In this document: in pieces, positions 40,065-49,500 of the stretch
How the letters are laid out: each line of letters starts with the position of its first letter
Position numbering within the stretch: position 1 is the stretch's first letter
Source of the DNA: Botrimarina colliarenosi
GTDB taxonomy: Bacteria; Planctomycetota; Planctomycetia; Pirellulales; Lacipirellulaceae
Length of the DNA: 64,000 bases
Direction of reading: 5' to 3'
Assembly: GCF_007859955.1 (NCBI RefSeq)
Contig: NZ_SJPR01000004.1
Span: 310,001 to 374,000, forward strand
The notes under the pieces: generated by a model
Databases searched by the model: none
What the model was told of the DNA's origin: nothing
Seen by the model: the letters and a program-made list of their open reading frames with translations, nothing else
Position numbers and translations under genes: made by a program

Positions 40065-42056
40065 CTAAGCGAGCATCCCGCGCAGATCATAAAGCTCGTC
40101 AGCCGCGTCTTCCGCGTCGGGGAGCGTCCGCTCGTTCTCGAGGCAGAGGCCCCCGAACGCCACCTTGGCGTAGCGCAGCAGGTTCTCCGCTTCGCCGAGC
40201 TGGATCCGCAGCGCCGCCGCGGCGGATTGCAGGCGAGTCTTCTCTGTCTGATCCGCCTCTCGCCGCAAGTCGCGGAGGACCTCGCTCAGCAGTTGCGCGA
40301 GCGCGGCGTGCTCTTGTTCGGCGGCGAGCCATTGCTCGCGCGCCCGTTCGGTCGGATGCGAGACCGACTCGCCCAGATACAGGTCGGCGGCGCCTTGGCA
40401 CAGGTAGTCGATCCGCCCGACGATGGCGGCCGGGTCGTCGCTATCGACGGGCGGGGCGTAGGGGAGCTCCGCGGCCGAGTCGGGCGCGTCGGCGTCACGT
40501 TCGTCGACGGCGCGCCCGAGAAGGCGGCTCCGCCAGACATCGAGCGACTCGAGCTCCAGCAGACCGTCGCGACGGATCTCGACGTGGGCGCCCTCGGCGG
40601 TCGCCGGCACCAGGCAGGAGACCGAGAGCGTCCCGTTCGTCCCGAGCCGGCAGGTGACGACCACCTCGGTCTGCGCCGGCAGGTTCGGGGCGAGCGTCGC
40701 GACGCAGGTCCCGACCGGGACGCAGTACTCGGGGTTCTCGTTCTCGCCCTCGACGATGTTGATCTTGATCGACTTCTGTCCGGCCGACTTCGTGACGAAC
40801 TTCTGCCGCTTCGCCGCGGGCAGCCGAGAGTTTCGCGGGATGATGATGCGGTTGACCCCCTCGCCCGTCCGGGGGTCGACCCCCGCGACGCCGAGGCTGT
40901 GGGCGTTGACGTTCACCACGGTGAGCTTGGCGAGCGTCGGCGCGGTGTCGAGCGCGGCGAACAGGGCGGCCCCTCGCGCGACGGCGAGGTCGGGGTCGTG
41001 CGACAAGGTCGGCCGGATGCCGGTCTCGGCCTCGACGCGTTGGGCGACGGCCGGGATACGGCTCGAACCGCCGACGAGCAGCACTTGATCGATCTGTTCC
41101 CAACCGAGGCCCGCTTGCTCGATCGCGTCGGTCGACGTGGCGAGCGTCCTCTCTAGCAGCGGGGCGATCAGCCCGAAGAAGACCGGCCGAGACAGCTCGA
41201 CCGCCAACTCCTTGCCGGCGAAGGAACAGGCGACACTCGTCGCTTCGATCTCCGAGAGCTCGTGCTTGGCCCGCTCGCATTGCCGCCAGAGCCGCTGCAC
41301 CAGCGCGAGGTCGCTCCGCGGGTCGAGCCCGTGGCGGTCGCGGAAACGGTCCGCCACGTAGTCGAGAATCCGCTGATCGAAATCACGCCCGCCGAGCCGG
41401 ACGTCGCCATCCGAGGCAAGCGTCGTCACTTCGCTCCCCTCGACACGGAGCACCGAGACGTCGAACGTGCCGCCACCCAGGTCGTAGACGACGACATTCT
41501 GCGGCTTCGCCGGGGCCGTAGCGGGGTCGAGGCGGCCGGAGTGGTGAAGCTCCGCCAGGGCGGCCGCGACCGGTTCGTTGACGAGGTCGACCACCTCGAG
41601 ACCGGCGAGCCGGCCCGCCTCGAGCGTCGCCTTGCGGCGGCGTTCGTCGAAATAAGCCGGAACCGTGATGACGGCCCGGCGGGTCGTCGCGTCGGCCTGG
41701 ACGGTCTTGCGGATCGCGTCGAGCAGCAGCGCGCTGAGCACCTCGGGAGGTGTCCAGTGGCCCCGTACCTGGCGGTTGAAGTGGGGCTGGCCCATGTCGC
41801 GTTTGAACGCTTCGACAACGCCCTCGGCGTCGTCGTAGCCGCGCCGCAGCGCCTGCTCGCCCGCCGTGACGGCGTCGCCCAGGTGCAACACGCTGGGGAG
41901 CAAATAGCGGCCCTCCTCAAGCAAGTAGCAGGAGAGTTCGCCCGCCGCGGTTAGCCGCGCCGCCGCGCAGGTGGTTGTGCCGAGGTCGATGCCGATCGCC
42001 GACGTTGAACCATCGGCCGGATTTGTCGGTGGGCTCGCGGCGAGGGCGTCGCTCAT
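40065..42056 (-). CDS. Hsp70 family protein (DnaK-like)
   Basis: A 663-residue chaperone-type ATPase. The nucleotide-binding domain has all Hsp70 signatures: IGIDLGTTTCAAARL (residue 22), VVYDLGGGTFDVSVL (about 190), and VLLVGGSSRIPAVAQRVE (about 330), together with VITVPAYFDERRRKA. The substrate-binding part after about 380 is divergent: it keeps the beta-sandwich opening (IIIPRNSRLPAAKRQKFVTK) but then departs from DnaK and ends in helices rich in Arg, Glu and Ala. This indicates a specialised Hsp70, not the housekeeping dnaK. It overlaps by 4 bases (ATGA) the FHA-like membrane protein gene upstream. Confidence 0.93.
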   Translation of the reverse strand: MSDALAASPPTNPADGSTSAIGIDLGTTTCAAARLTAAGELSCYLLEEGRYLLPSVLHLGDAVTAGEQALRRGYDDAEGVVEAFKRDMGQPHFNRQVRGHWTPPEVLSALLLDAIRKTVQADATTRRAVITVPAYFDERRRKATLEAGRLAGLEVVDLVNEPVAAALAELHHSGRLDPATAPAKPQNVVVYDLGGGTFDVSVLRVEGSEVTTLASDGDVRLGGRDFDQRILDYVADRFRDRHGLDPRSDLALVQRLWRQCERAKHELSEIEATSVACSFAGKELAVELSRPVFFGLIAPLLERTLATSTDAIEQAGLGWEQIDQVLLVGGSSRIPAVAQRVEAETGIRPTLSHDPDLAVARGAALFAALDTAPTLAKLTVVNVNAHSLGVAGVDPRTGEGVNRIIIPRNSRLPAAKRQKFVTKSAGQKSIKINIVEGENENPEYCVPVGTCVATLAPNLPAQTEVVVTCRLGTNGTLSVSCLVPATAEGAHVEIRRDGLLELESLDVWRSRLLGRAVDERDADAPDSAAELPYAPPVDSDDPAAIVGRIDYLCQGAADLYLGESVSHPTERAREQWLAAEQEHAALAQLLSEVLRDLRREADQTEKTRLQSAAAALRIQLGEAENLLRYAKVAFGGLCLENERTLPDAEDAADELYDLRGMLA

Positions 42057-42688
42057 TCGTTCGACTCCGCTGCCGGGGCGTCGTTCACCGACGGGGTCGT
42101 GACAGCTGGCGCGGTTCGCATCTGTCCCGCTAGGTAACCCAACAGCGACGCGCCGAGCACGACCGCAACGAGGCCCAGGATGACCGGGAGCGTCAATGAA
42201 AACGCGAACGCCGGCCGTGTGGCAGCGGCGTCCGCCGACGCCTCGATCGTAGACGGCAACTTCGCGGCCGGCGGAGCCGTGCGGCGAGTCGCATTACGGG
42301 TTGCGAGGCGCGCCAGCGTGGCGTCTTGCCGCCGCATCAAGAACTGCAGACCGGGCGCCCCGGGGGCCATCCGCACGACGTCACCCGACTCGATCGCGGT
42401 AAGGCCCACCACGCGCCGCTGATTGACATACAGCGGGACATCGTCGGCCGCGGTCACGCGCCAGCCTTCGGCGCCGCGGCTGAACCGTAGTCGCGTCGAC
42501 TCGCGTCGCCGCATCGCCGTGGGTAGCGTGACATCCTCGTCACCCGAATCGCCCACCGTGAAGTAGTCGCCGTTGACGCCCCGCATCTCGTCGCCGCCGC
42601 CGAAGAAACGGACCAACAGCGGCGCCGCGGTCCGGACGGGGTTGCCCCGGCCCGCGTCGTGGTTCGAGGTGTTGGGGCGCGTCGCCAT
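42053..42688 (-). CDS. FHA-like domain protein with C-terminal membrane helix
   Basis: A 211-residue protein. Residues 20-125 resemble a divergent FHA domain (NGDYFTVGDSGDEDVTLP, then VNQRRVVGLTAIESGDVVRM). The usual SxxH and NG residues are poorly preserved, so phosphopeptide binding is doubtful. A Pro/Ala linker leads to one membrane helix (LPVILGLVAVVLGASLLGYL, residues 165-185) and a short extracytoplasmic tail. ATG 42688 gives the most compact start. The downstream Hsp70 gene overlaps its stop, so the two are translationally coupled. Confidence 0.72.
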   Translation of the reverse strand: MATRPNTSNHDAGRGNPVRTAAPLLVRFFGGGDEMRGVNGDYFTVGDSGDEDVTLPTAMRRRESTRLRFSRGAEGWRVTAADDVPLYVNQRRVVGLTAIESGDVVRMAPGAPGLQFLMRRQDATLARLATRNATRRTAPPAAKLPSTIEASADAAATRPAFAFSLTLPVILGLVAVVLGASLLGYLAGQMRTAPAVTTPSVNDAPAAESNE

Positions 42689-42932
42689 AGTCGGGAACCG
42701 AGGGTGGCAAGTTCGACGCCGCGGCCGATCACCGCCCTTGGCGATCGGCAAGGTTGGCTCTAACGCCCCAGCTTAGCCAGCCGGGTGGCGTCAGGAAGGT
42801 GGTTTTAGCGGGGATGGCGCCGCGGCGGTCGAAGCGCGGCTCGCTAGCAGGTATAACAGGGAAAGTCGGCGGCCCGTGCCAGGCGCCGCTCACTCTCCTA
42901 GCGTACCGCTGCCCCTCTTGTTACCGAGTTGC

Positions 42933-43577
42933 ATGGCGTCGCCGCTAAACGAATCGCCGCCCCCGACCGGTCCCGACGAGGAGGCCCTTGTCGGGCGGGC
43001 GGTCCAGGGCGATCAGGCGGCCCTCGAGACGCTGCTCGTTGGCCGGCACGACCAACTGCTGCGGTTTATCGAGCGCAGCGTCCCGGCGAATCTCCAGGCC
43101 AAGGTCGCGGCGGACGACCTGCTGCAGCAGACCTACCTGCAGGTTTTCAAGTCGATCGGCTCGTTCGAATCGAAGGGACCGGGCGCCTTCTTTGCTTGGC
43201 TCAAGACCATCGCCAGCCGTAAGTTGATCGACGCGACGCGGTCGCGCGGCCGCGAGCAGCTCGCCAAACAGGCCGGCGCCCCCGCGGGGTCGGCTTCGCA
43301 ATCGGGCTATCAAAGCCTCATGGGGGCGGTCGCCGAGGGAGGGCCCGGCGCCGGAACGCTCGCCATGTCGGGCGAACTGCGCGGCGCCTTCCAGGTCGCC
43401 CTGGCCAACCTGCCCGACAACTACCGCGAGATCGTCCAACTCCGCTACCTCGACGACCTCTCGCTCGAGGAGGTCGCCGAGCGTCTGAGCGTCAGCACCG
43501 GCGCCGCCCGCGGCCTCTGCCACCGTGCGCGACAGGCGTTGCGTGACGAGATCATGCGGCTCTCGAGGTTTATTTAG
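42933..43577 (+). CDS. ECF-type RNA polymerase sigma factor
   Basis: A 214-residue ECF sigma factor. Region 2 covers residues 20-95 (ADDLLQQTYLQVFKSIGSFE and AFFAWLKTIASRKLID), region 4 covers about 145-205 (LPDNYREIVQLRYLDDLSLE, then VAERLSVSTGAARGLCHRAR). The spacer contains a Gly/Ala/Ser-rich insert of about 30 residues. No anti-sigma gene is next to it. The FHA protein 87 bases downstream is on the same strand and may be regulated with it. Confidence 0.9.
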   Translation: MASPLNESPPPTGPDEEALVGRAVQGDQAALETLLVGRHDQLLRFIERSVPANLQAKVAADDLLQQTYLQVFKSIGSFESKGPGAFFAWLKTIASRKLIDATRSRGREQLAKQAGAPAGSASQSGYQSLMGAVAEGGPGAGTLAMSGELRGAFQVALANLPDNYREIVQLRYLDDLSLEEVAERLSVSTGAARGLCHRARQALRDEIMRLSRFI

Positions 43578-43664
43578 ATGGCAAGGTTTATTTAGTCGAC
43601 ACGTTTCTATTAATCCGGCCCCTCTCGATTTAATCGGCTCGCTTCGTTAAGCCGGCCAGCCGCT

Positions 43665-44675
43665 ATGCCCCCCCGCGACGGATCGCCGCCGAACGACCCG
43701 CTGGAGTTCATCCGGCGCGCGGCGCGGATTGCGCGCGAGGACCAGGTGCAGAACGCGATCGGACGGATGGCCCGTGACGACGAGCACGACGACTCGCTCG
43801 GCGTCGACGCCTCGGCCGACACGCCGCCGGCGCCCGATTCGTTCAACCCCGACTCGTTGGACGACGGCTTCAGCGAACGGTCCGACCCGCCATCGAGCGG
43901 CACGCTCGCCGAGATCGACTTCTCGGTCGACTCAACGATCGAACTCCCCGAAGGGCAGTCCTCGACCGACAGCCAAGCCGACCAGCCGAGCCTCAGCGAC
44001 CCCTCGCCGTCGAGCCATCGCGCGCGGAGTTCGACACGCCCGACGATTCTCGCGACGCCCCCCTTCCGGCCCACCCGGCGGCCACCAATGGCCGTGCTGC
44101 ACCTCTACGACGACGACCAGCGTGGCTACGAGTCGGTTCGGATAAGGCAGACCCCCTTCGTCATCGGTCGGCAGGACGGCGACCTCGTTGTTGGTCACGA
44201 GCGGCAGATGTCGCGACGCCACGCCCGCATCGACCGTGTCCAGGAGGGGGAGACGTGGCGCTGGTACCTCGGCGACCTCCGCAGCACCAACGGCACGTTC
44301 CTGCGGGCCCGTCAAACGACGCTCGATGACGGCGACGAGGTGCTGCTCGCCGGCGAGCTCGTGCGGTTCGTCCAAAGCGCGACGGGCGAGGCGTCGCTGG
44401 TGCGGGTGGCGCCGTCGGCGGAGGAAGAGCGGATCGCGCTGCCGCCGGGCGTCCATTCGATCGGCTCCGACCCGAAGGCGTGCCTGCCGTTCTTGCTCGA
44501 CAGCCCCTACCTCGACCCGCAGGGCCTGCGGCTCGAAGTGACCAAAGGCCGCTGGCAGGTCGTCGACCTCGGCACGACCAACGGCCTCTGGGTCGCGATC
44601 ACCAAACGGACCGAGCTCACAAGCGGCGCGGCGTTCCAGATCGGCGAACAACGCTTCGGCTTCCAGCTGCCGTAG
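43665..44675 (+). CDS. FHA domain-containing protein with two FHA-like units
   Basis: A 336-residue soluble protein. After a disordered, acidic first 130 residues comes an FHA domain with FVIGRQDGDLVV, MSRRHARID, and DLRSTNGTFLRARQTTLDDG (phosphothreonine-contact Ser, His and Asn all present). A second, shorter unit at residues 255-336 keeps HSIGSDPKA and DLGTTNGLWVA but lacks the Ser-x-x-His pair, so it may be only structural. It shares strand and proximity with the ECF sigma gene. Confidence 0.85.
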   Translation: MPPRDGSPPNDPLEFIRRAARIAREDQVQNAIGRMARDDEHDDSLGVDASADTPPAPDSFNPDSLDDGFSERSDPPSSGTLAEIDFSVDSTIELPEGQSSTDSQADQPSLSDPSPSSHRARSSTRPTILATPPFRPTRRPPMAVLHLYDDDQRGYESVRIRQTPFVIGRQDGDLVVGHERQMSRRHARIDRVQEGETWRWYLGDLRSTNGTFLRARQTTLDDGDEVLLAGELVRFVQSATGEASLVRVAPSAEEERIALPPGVHSIGSDPKACLPFLLDSPYLDPQGLRLEVTKGRWQVVDLGTTNGLWVAITKRTELTSGAAFQIGEQRFGFQLP

Positions 44676-44947
44676 GAAGATGTGCGCTCCGTTTCCGGGA
44701 GGGGATAGGGCGGGTATCCGTCGATCTGCGGGACCGCCCACCGTCGTGCGGATTTGCGCATGGTAAGTCGCTCTGCCACTTCACGCCGAGGCTTCGTCGA
44801 ACCCAGCGGCATCTCACCGCGGTGATGTCAACTCCCGCCGATGCGAGACGGCCGGCAGGCCCCCGTGACGCCCTGCGGAACTAGGGGCGGTGTCCCAGCC
44901 GGCGGAGGACCTAAGCGACCTACCGGCGGGCGTAACTCCATGCGGCA
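44676..44947. other. Non-coding stretch between FHA gene and insertion sequence
   Basis: About 270 GC-rich bases without a convincing reading frame. I looked for a tRNA and for an attachment site at the insertion junction and found neither. Confidence 0.5.
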
Positions 44948-46506
44948 GGTCCATCGAATGGCACTTAGTTCGCCGCAAGTCGTTGCGTGGAATTGACCTA
45001 CGAAGAAGGGCCTCGCTCGCCTAGATGGGAGTTGTCAGACAACCCATCCAAGGCAAGGAGGCCCCGCGATGCGAAGTGCTACCGACGGACGCTGTCGGAG
45101 CCAGATCAGCTTTCTGCGCCGGCAGTTCTTGCAAGACGACGGCCTGCCGTTTGGCGACGTTCTCGGCGCGCAGACGTTATCAACCGCACTCGCCGCTATC
45201 GAGGGCGGTTGGGTCGATCGGATCTACACGCCGATGGTGACGCTGTGGGTCTTCCTCGGCCAGGTGCTCAGCGCCGATCACTCGTGTCGAGCGGCCGTCG
45301 CGAGGTTGATCGCTCACCGGGTTGCCGGTGGCGAGAGCCGTTGCTCCGCTGAGACCGGCGCGTACTGCCAAGCTCGCAAGCGACTGCCGGAGGCGTTCTT
45401 CGCCGAAGCGGTCCGCGAGACAGGGCGATCGCTCGACGCCCACGTTAAGAAAGAGTGGCTCTGGAAGGGACGCCGGGTCCGGATGTTCGATGGATCGACC
45501 GTCACCATGCCCGACACGGCGGCCAACCAAGCCGAGTACCCGCAGACGAGTCAGTCGAAGCCGGGCGCCGGCTTCCCGATCGCTCGGCTGGGCGTAATCT
45601 CGTCGTTGTGCACGGGCGCGGTGCTGAACCTGGGATTCTGCCCGTACGCCGGCAAAGGGACCGGGGAGGTCACCTTGCTTCAACGTCTGTGGGGCGTGCT
45701 CGTCGAGGGCGATGTCTTATTGACCGACTGCAAGCTGGGGACTTGGAAGGAGATCCTCACGCTGAAGCGGCGGGGGATTGACTTCGTGAGCCGCATGAAC
45801 CGAGCCCACCGCAGCGCGGACTTCCGACTTGGGCAGCGGCTCGGGAAGGAAGATCACATCGTCCAATGGTCGAAGCCCAGCTCGATCCGAACCATCGACT
45901 GGCCGACTTATCACGCACTGCCCGACTGGCTGACGGTCCGCGAGGCGCGGGTTCGCATCACAACGCCCGGCTTCCGGACGAAGGAGATCATCGTCGTCAC
46001 GACGCTGCTCGACCCGAAACAGTACCCGAAGGAAGACTTGGCCGAGTTGTACCGGGCGCGTTGGAACCAAGAGCTCGACCTGCGGTCGATCAAGACGACG
46101 ATGCAGATGGATGCCTTGCGATGCAAGACGCCCGAGCTGGTCCGTAAGGAAGCTTGGGCCCATCTGTTGGCCTACAACCTGATCCGGACGGTCATGGCGC
46201 AGGCCGCCGCGAAGCACGGCGGCTGCCTCGGACGCTCAGCTTCAAGGGAGCAATGCAAACGCTCGAAGCCTTCCAACCCTTGATCACGCAGATCGGGCCA
46301 CGCAACCGTTCACGTCGCAGTCACTTCTACCAAGAGCTGCTCGACGCCATCGCCACCCACCGGGTCGCCGACCGGCCCGATCGCTTCGAGCCCCGACGGA
46401 AGAAAAAGCGAAAGGCCCCGTACGACCTCCTCATGAAATCACGAGCTGAAACCAAACTCGATATCCTCAAAGGGGTTAGCAAGAACTAAATGCCATTCGG
46501 TGGACC
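44948..46506 (+). mobile_element. IS4-family insertion sequence
   Basis: The 1559-base element is bounded by inverted repeats: left 44948-44971 (starts GGTCCATCGAATGGCACTTA) and right 46483-46506 (its reverse complement starts GGTCCACCGAATGGCATTTA), matching at 22 of 24 positions. It carries one DDE transposase with the IS4 signature Y-(2)-R-(3)-E-(6)-K. I see no clear target-site duplication at the flanks. It lies between the FHA gene group and a large kinase gene. Confidence 0.88.
45069..46489 (+). pseudogene. IS4-family transposase with -1 frameshift near its C-terminus
   Basis: The first frame (45069-46283) encodes 404 residues with DDE residues in MFDGSTVTMPDT (first Asp), VLLTDCKLGTW (second Asp), and YRARWNQELDLRSIK (Glu, in the YREK pattern). 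After AAAKHGG (about 46222) the frame runs off into CLGRSASREQ and stops. The expected family sequence LPRTLSFKGAMQTLEAFQPL continues in the -1 frame to 46489, ending LKGVSKN. No slippery heptamer is present at the junction, so loss of one base in a GC-rich run, or a sequencing error, is more likely than programmed frameshifting. Confidence 0.85.
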
Positions 46507-46570
46507 AACCTCTGCTGATTCAATCTTTGGCGCCGGTGAGTTGATATCCAGCAGTAAAGTCGATTCGAGA

Positions 46571-49500
46571 CTAAATGCTCAAGAATAGCTGCTGTAGATC
46601 GGCGGCGCCGATAGGCTTCACAAGGTGATTATCGAAGCCCGCCGCCTTGGACCGCTGCCGGTCTACCTCCTGGCCGTTGCCCGTGACGGCGACCAGGGTG
46701 ATCGTTTTTCCCCAGGGCTCGGTCCGGATCCGACGCGCTGCTTCACACCCGTCAAGCACCGGCATGTGCATGTCCATCAGCACAACTTGTGGGCGGAAGT
46801 GCGCCGCTTCCTCGACAGCTTGGAGTCCATCGCTTGCCTTGCGGACGTCATTGCCAAACTTCTGGCAAAGCACGCTTAGCAAGTGCGCTGCGCCTCGGTT
46901 GTCATCGACCACCAGAACGCGGAGCCCGAAGTCGGTTGGTAGCTCCTCGATGTTCGCTTCGCAATCTCGCTCGTTCTCGGCATCAGCGTGATCGGCTGGG
47001 AGCGGAAGCCGGATGCGGAATTCACTGCCTGCGCCCGCGCCTTCACTTTCGACCTCAACGGTTCCATCGTGCATCTCAACCAGAGTCTTCACTAGCGTCA
47101 AGCCGATCCCAAGTCCCGCGTGGCCGTTCTCTATAGATCGTCCTCCCTGGTCGAACATGTCAAATACTCGTTGCTGCAAATCCGCCGGGATCCCGACGCC
47201 AGAATCCTTGACGCTGACGACTACTTCGCCGTCACCGATGCTGCATGTTAGATCGATGCTTCCCCCAGGCGGCGTGTACCTGGCCGCATTGGTCAGCAAG
47301 TTCGAGAAGACTTGAGCCATCCGATTTGGGTCGACGTCTAGCCAAGTGGGCGTGTTGGGTAGCGCCACCGTGAGCCGGTGATTCGCCTCTTCTATTAGTG
47401 GAGTCGAGGCTTCGACCGCGCTACGCACTACTTCATCCAACCTCACCCTGGCCCGGCGTAAGTTAAGGTTGCCACGCGTGATCCGTGAGACGTCCAGTAG
47501 GTCGTCGACTAGCGCGATCAGCTGCAACGTCTGCCGCTCCATCACTAGGCGCGTCGCCTCCGAAGCATCTGGGTCATCCTTTGATAGTCGCAACAACTCA
47601 AGACCGGTCCGGATCGGAGCGAGCGGGTTGCGGAGCTCGTGCGCCAGGGTCGCCAGGAACACATCTTTGCGGCGGTCGGCTTCTGCAAGTTTAGCGGCAA
47701 TTTCTTGCAGTTCCTCCCGCATCCGGCGTTGCTCCGTGACATCCATCAGGGTCCCGTCAAAGCTAGTGACGCGGCGGCCCCGCTCACCGTCCTCGAAGCT
47801 TGCGCGCCCCTTCGCGTAGACCCAGCGGACGTCTCCGCTGGGATGAATTACGCGGTACTCTTCCGCATAGGTTGTTGGGTCGGTTGGAGAGGTGGCGGCC
47901 GCGATCGCATCAATCACTCGTTGACGATCATCGGGGTGGAGAGCGGCTACAGCCTCCTCGTAGCTAATAGGCTGATCCTGTCCTTGGAAGATAATGCGGA
48001 ACCGCTCGTCAGTGGTGAGTTGGACGCTAGAGGGGTCTATGTTCCAAGTGCCGAGCTCAGCTGCTTCCAGAGCCAGGTGCAGCCGCTCTTCGCTGTCCAG
48101 CAGCGCTTCTTCAAACTGTTTGCGGTCGGTGATATCCACCACAACGCCCGGCATTCGTACGGCCTGCCCGGCGGCGTCTCGTTCGACCCTCCCCCGGGCG
48201 ATCACCCAGCGAACGCCGGAATCGCCGATCGCGAGCCGGTATTCAGTCTCGTAGGTCTCCCCTCCTTCGAGCGACTCTTCGACCGCGGTGATCACCCTTT
48301 GCCGGTCGTCGGGATGTATCGAACCGATAAAGGCCGAAAGTGATTGGCCGTTGGAATCGTCGACAGAAATGCCAAACATTTTCGCAAGGTTCAGATCGGC
48401 CCTAACAACATCTTTGATCGGATCGAATTCCCAGGTTCCTACTTCGGCGGCCGAGAGGGTTGAATCCAAGCGGGATCGGGCCTCTTGCAACTCTCGCTCG
48501 ATCTCGAGTTTCTCAGTGAGATCGAGCATAGATCCCACCATGCGGATCGGCTGGCCCTGCTCGTCACGGAGCACTCGGCCTCGGTCGAGCAGCGATGCGA
48601 AGGTGCCGTCGGCTCGTTGGAAACGGTACTCTTCGAGCCAGAGGTCGTCGCTGCCACCGATGACAGCGTGGATGCTGTCCACGACTCGCTGGCGGTCGTC
48701 GGGGTGGATGTGCTCGACCCACCAGGTAGCGTCTTCGCCGACCTGCATCTCCGAATACCCGAAGCGGACTTGCACTCCTTCGTTCCAGGTGACCTTGTTG
48801 GTTGCGAGGTCCCAGTCCCAGATCGCGTCGTTGGCCGCCTGGCCAACCATCCGGTACCTCAATTCTCTCTCGCGGAGCGCGGCGTCTGCCTCTTTGCGCT
48901 GCAAGAACTGAGCGACTTGCTCTGCGAGCGGCACAAGGCCGCTAAACACCACGTCAGAGAATGCCTCGCGGCCAAACATCGCAATGACGCCTCGCACCTT
49001 ACCTTCGGCCAGCAGCGGGTATCCAGCGAATGAGACCATGCCTTGCTCGGCCGCCCATTCAGCATCACTGACGTTCGGGTCGTTCGGCACGTCGTTTGTC
49101 AGGTGAGGCTGCTGGGTGGCTGCTATACGACCAATCTTAAACGCACCGTACTGGATGCGGCTGTGAGGTCCATCAAGGTGCGTGTACTGACCGGCGCTTG
49201 CCTTGAGCACCAGATCGCCTTCCGGTTGATCCATGGTCCAGATGCGGACGAACGCTACTCCGAGGTGCTCCACCAGCGCTTCGCAACAGGCCTGCAACGC
49301 CGTGGAAGTTTCCTCCCTCAGAACTAGTGAGGTGCTTACATCGGCTCTCACAGCGACCAGCCGCGTCCGTTCTGCTGCTTCGGACTCGGCGCGTTTGAGC
49401 ACGGTGATGTCCGTGTTGGCGCCGATCCATTCTCGAACGTTTCCGTCGTCGCCGATGACCGGGACCCCCCGCACCGACATCCACCGGAACTTTCCGTCAT

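Noticed and set aside
44830..44935. tRNA-like GC-rich folding in the gap before the insertion sequence
   Set aside because: No T-loop GTTCRANNC sequence or acceptor pairing could be found.
46200..46240. Programmed -1 frameshift in the IS4 transposase
   Set aside because: No slippery A/T-rich heptamer lies at the frame change, and IS4-family elements usually encode the transposase in one frame.
44930..46520. Target-site duplication around the insertion sequence
   Set aside because: The bases flanking the inverted repeats (ending CGGCA on the left, starting AACCT on the right) do not match.
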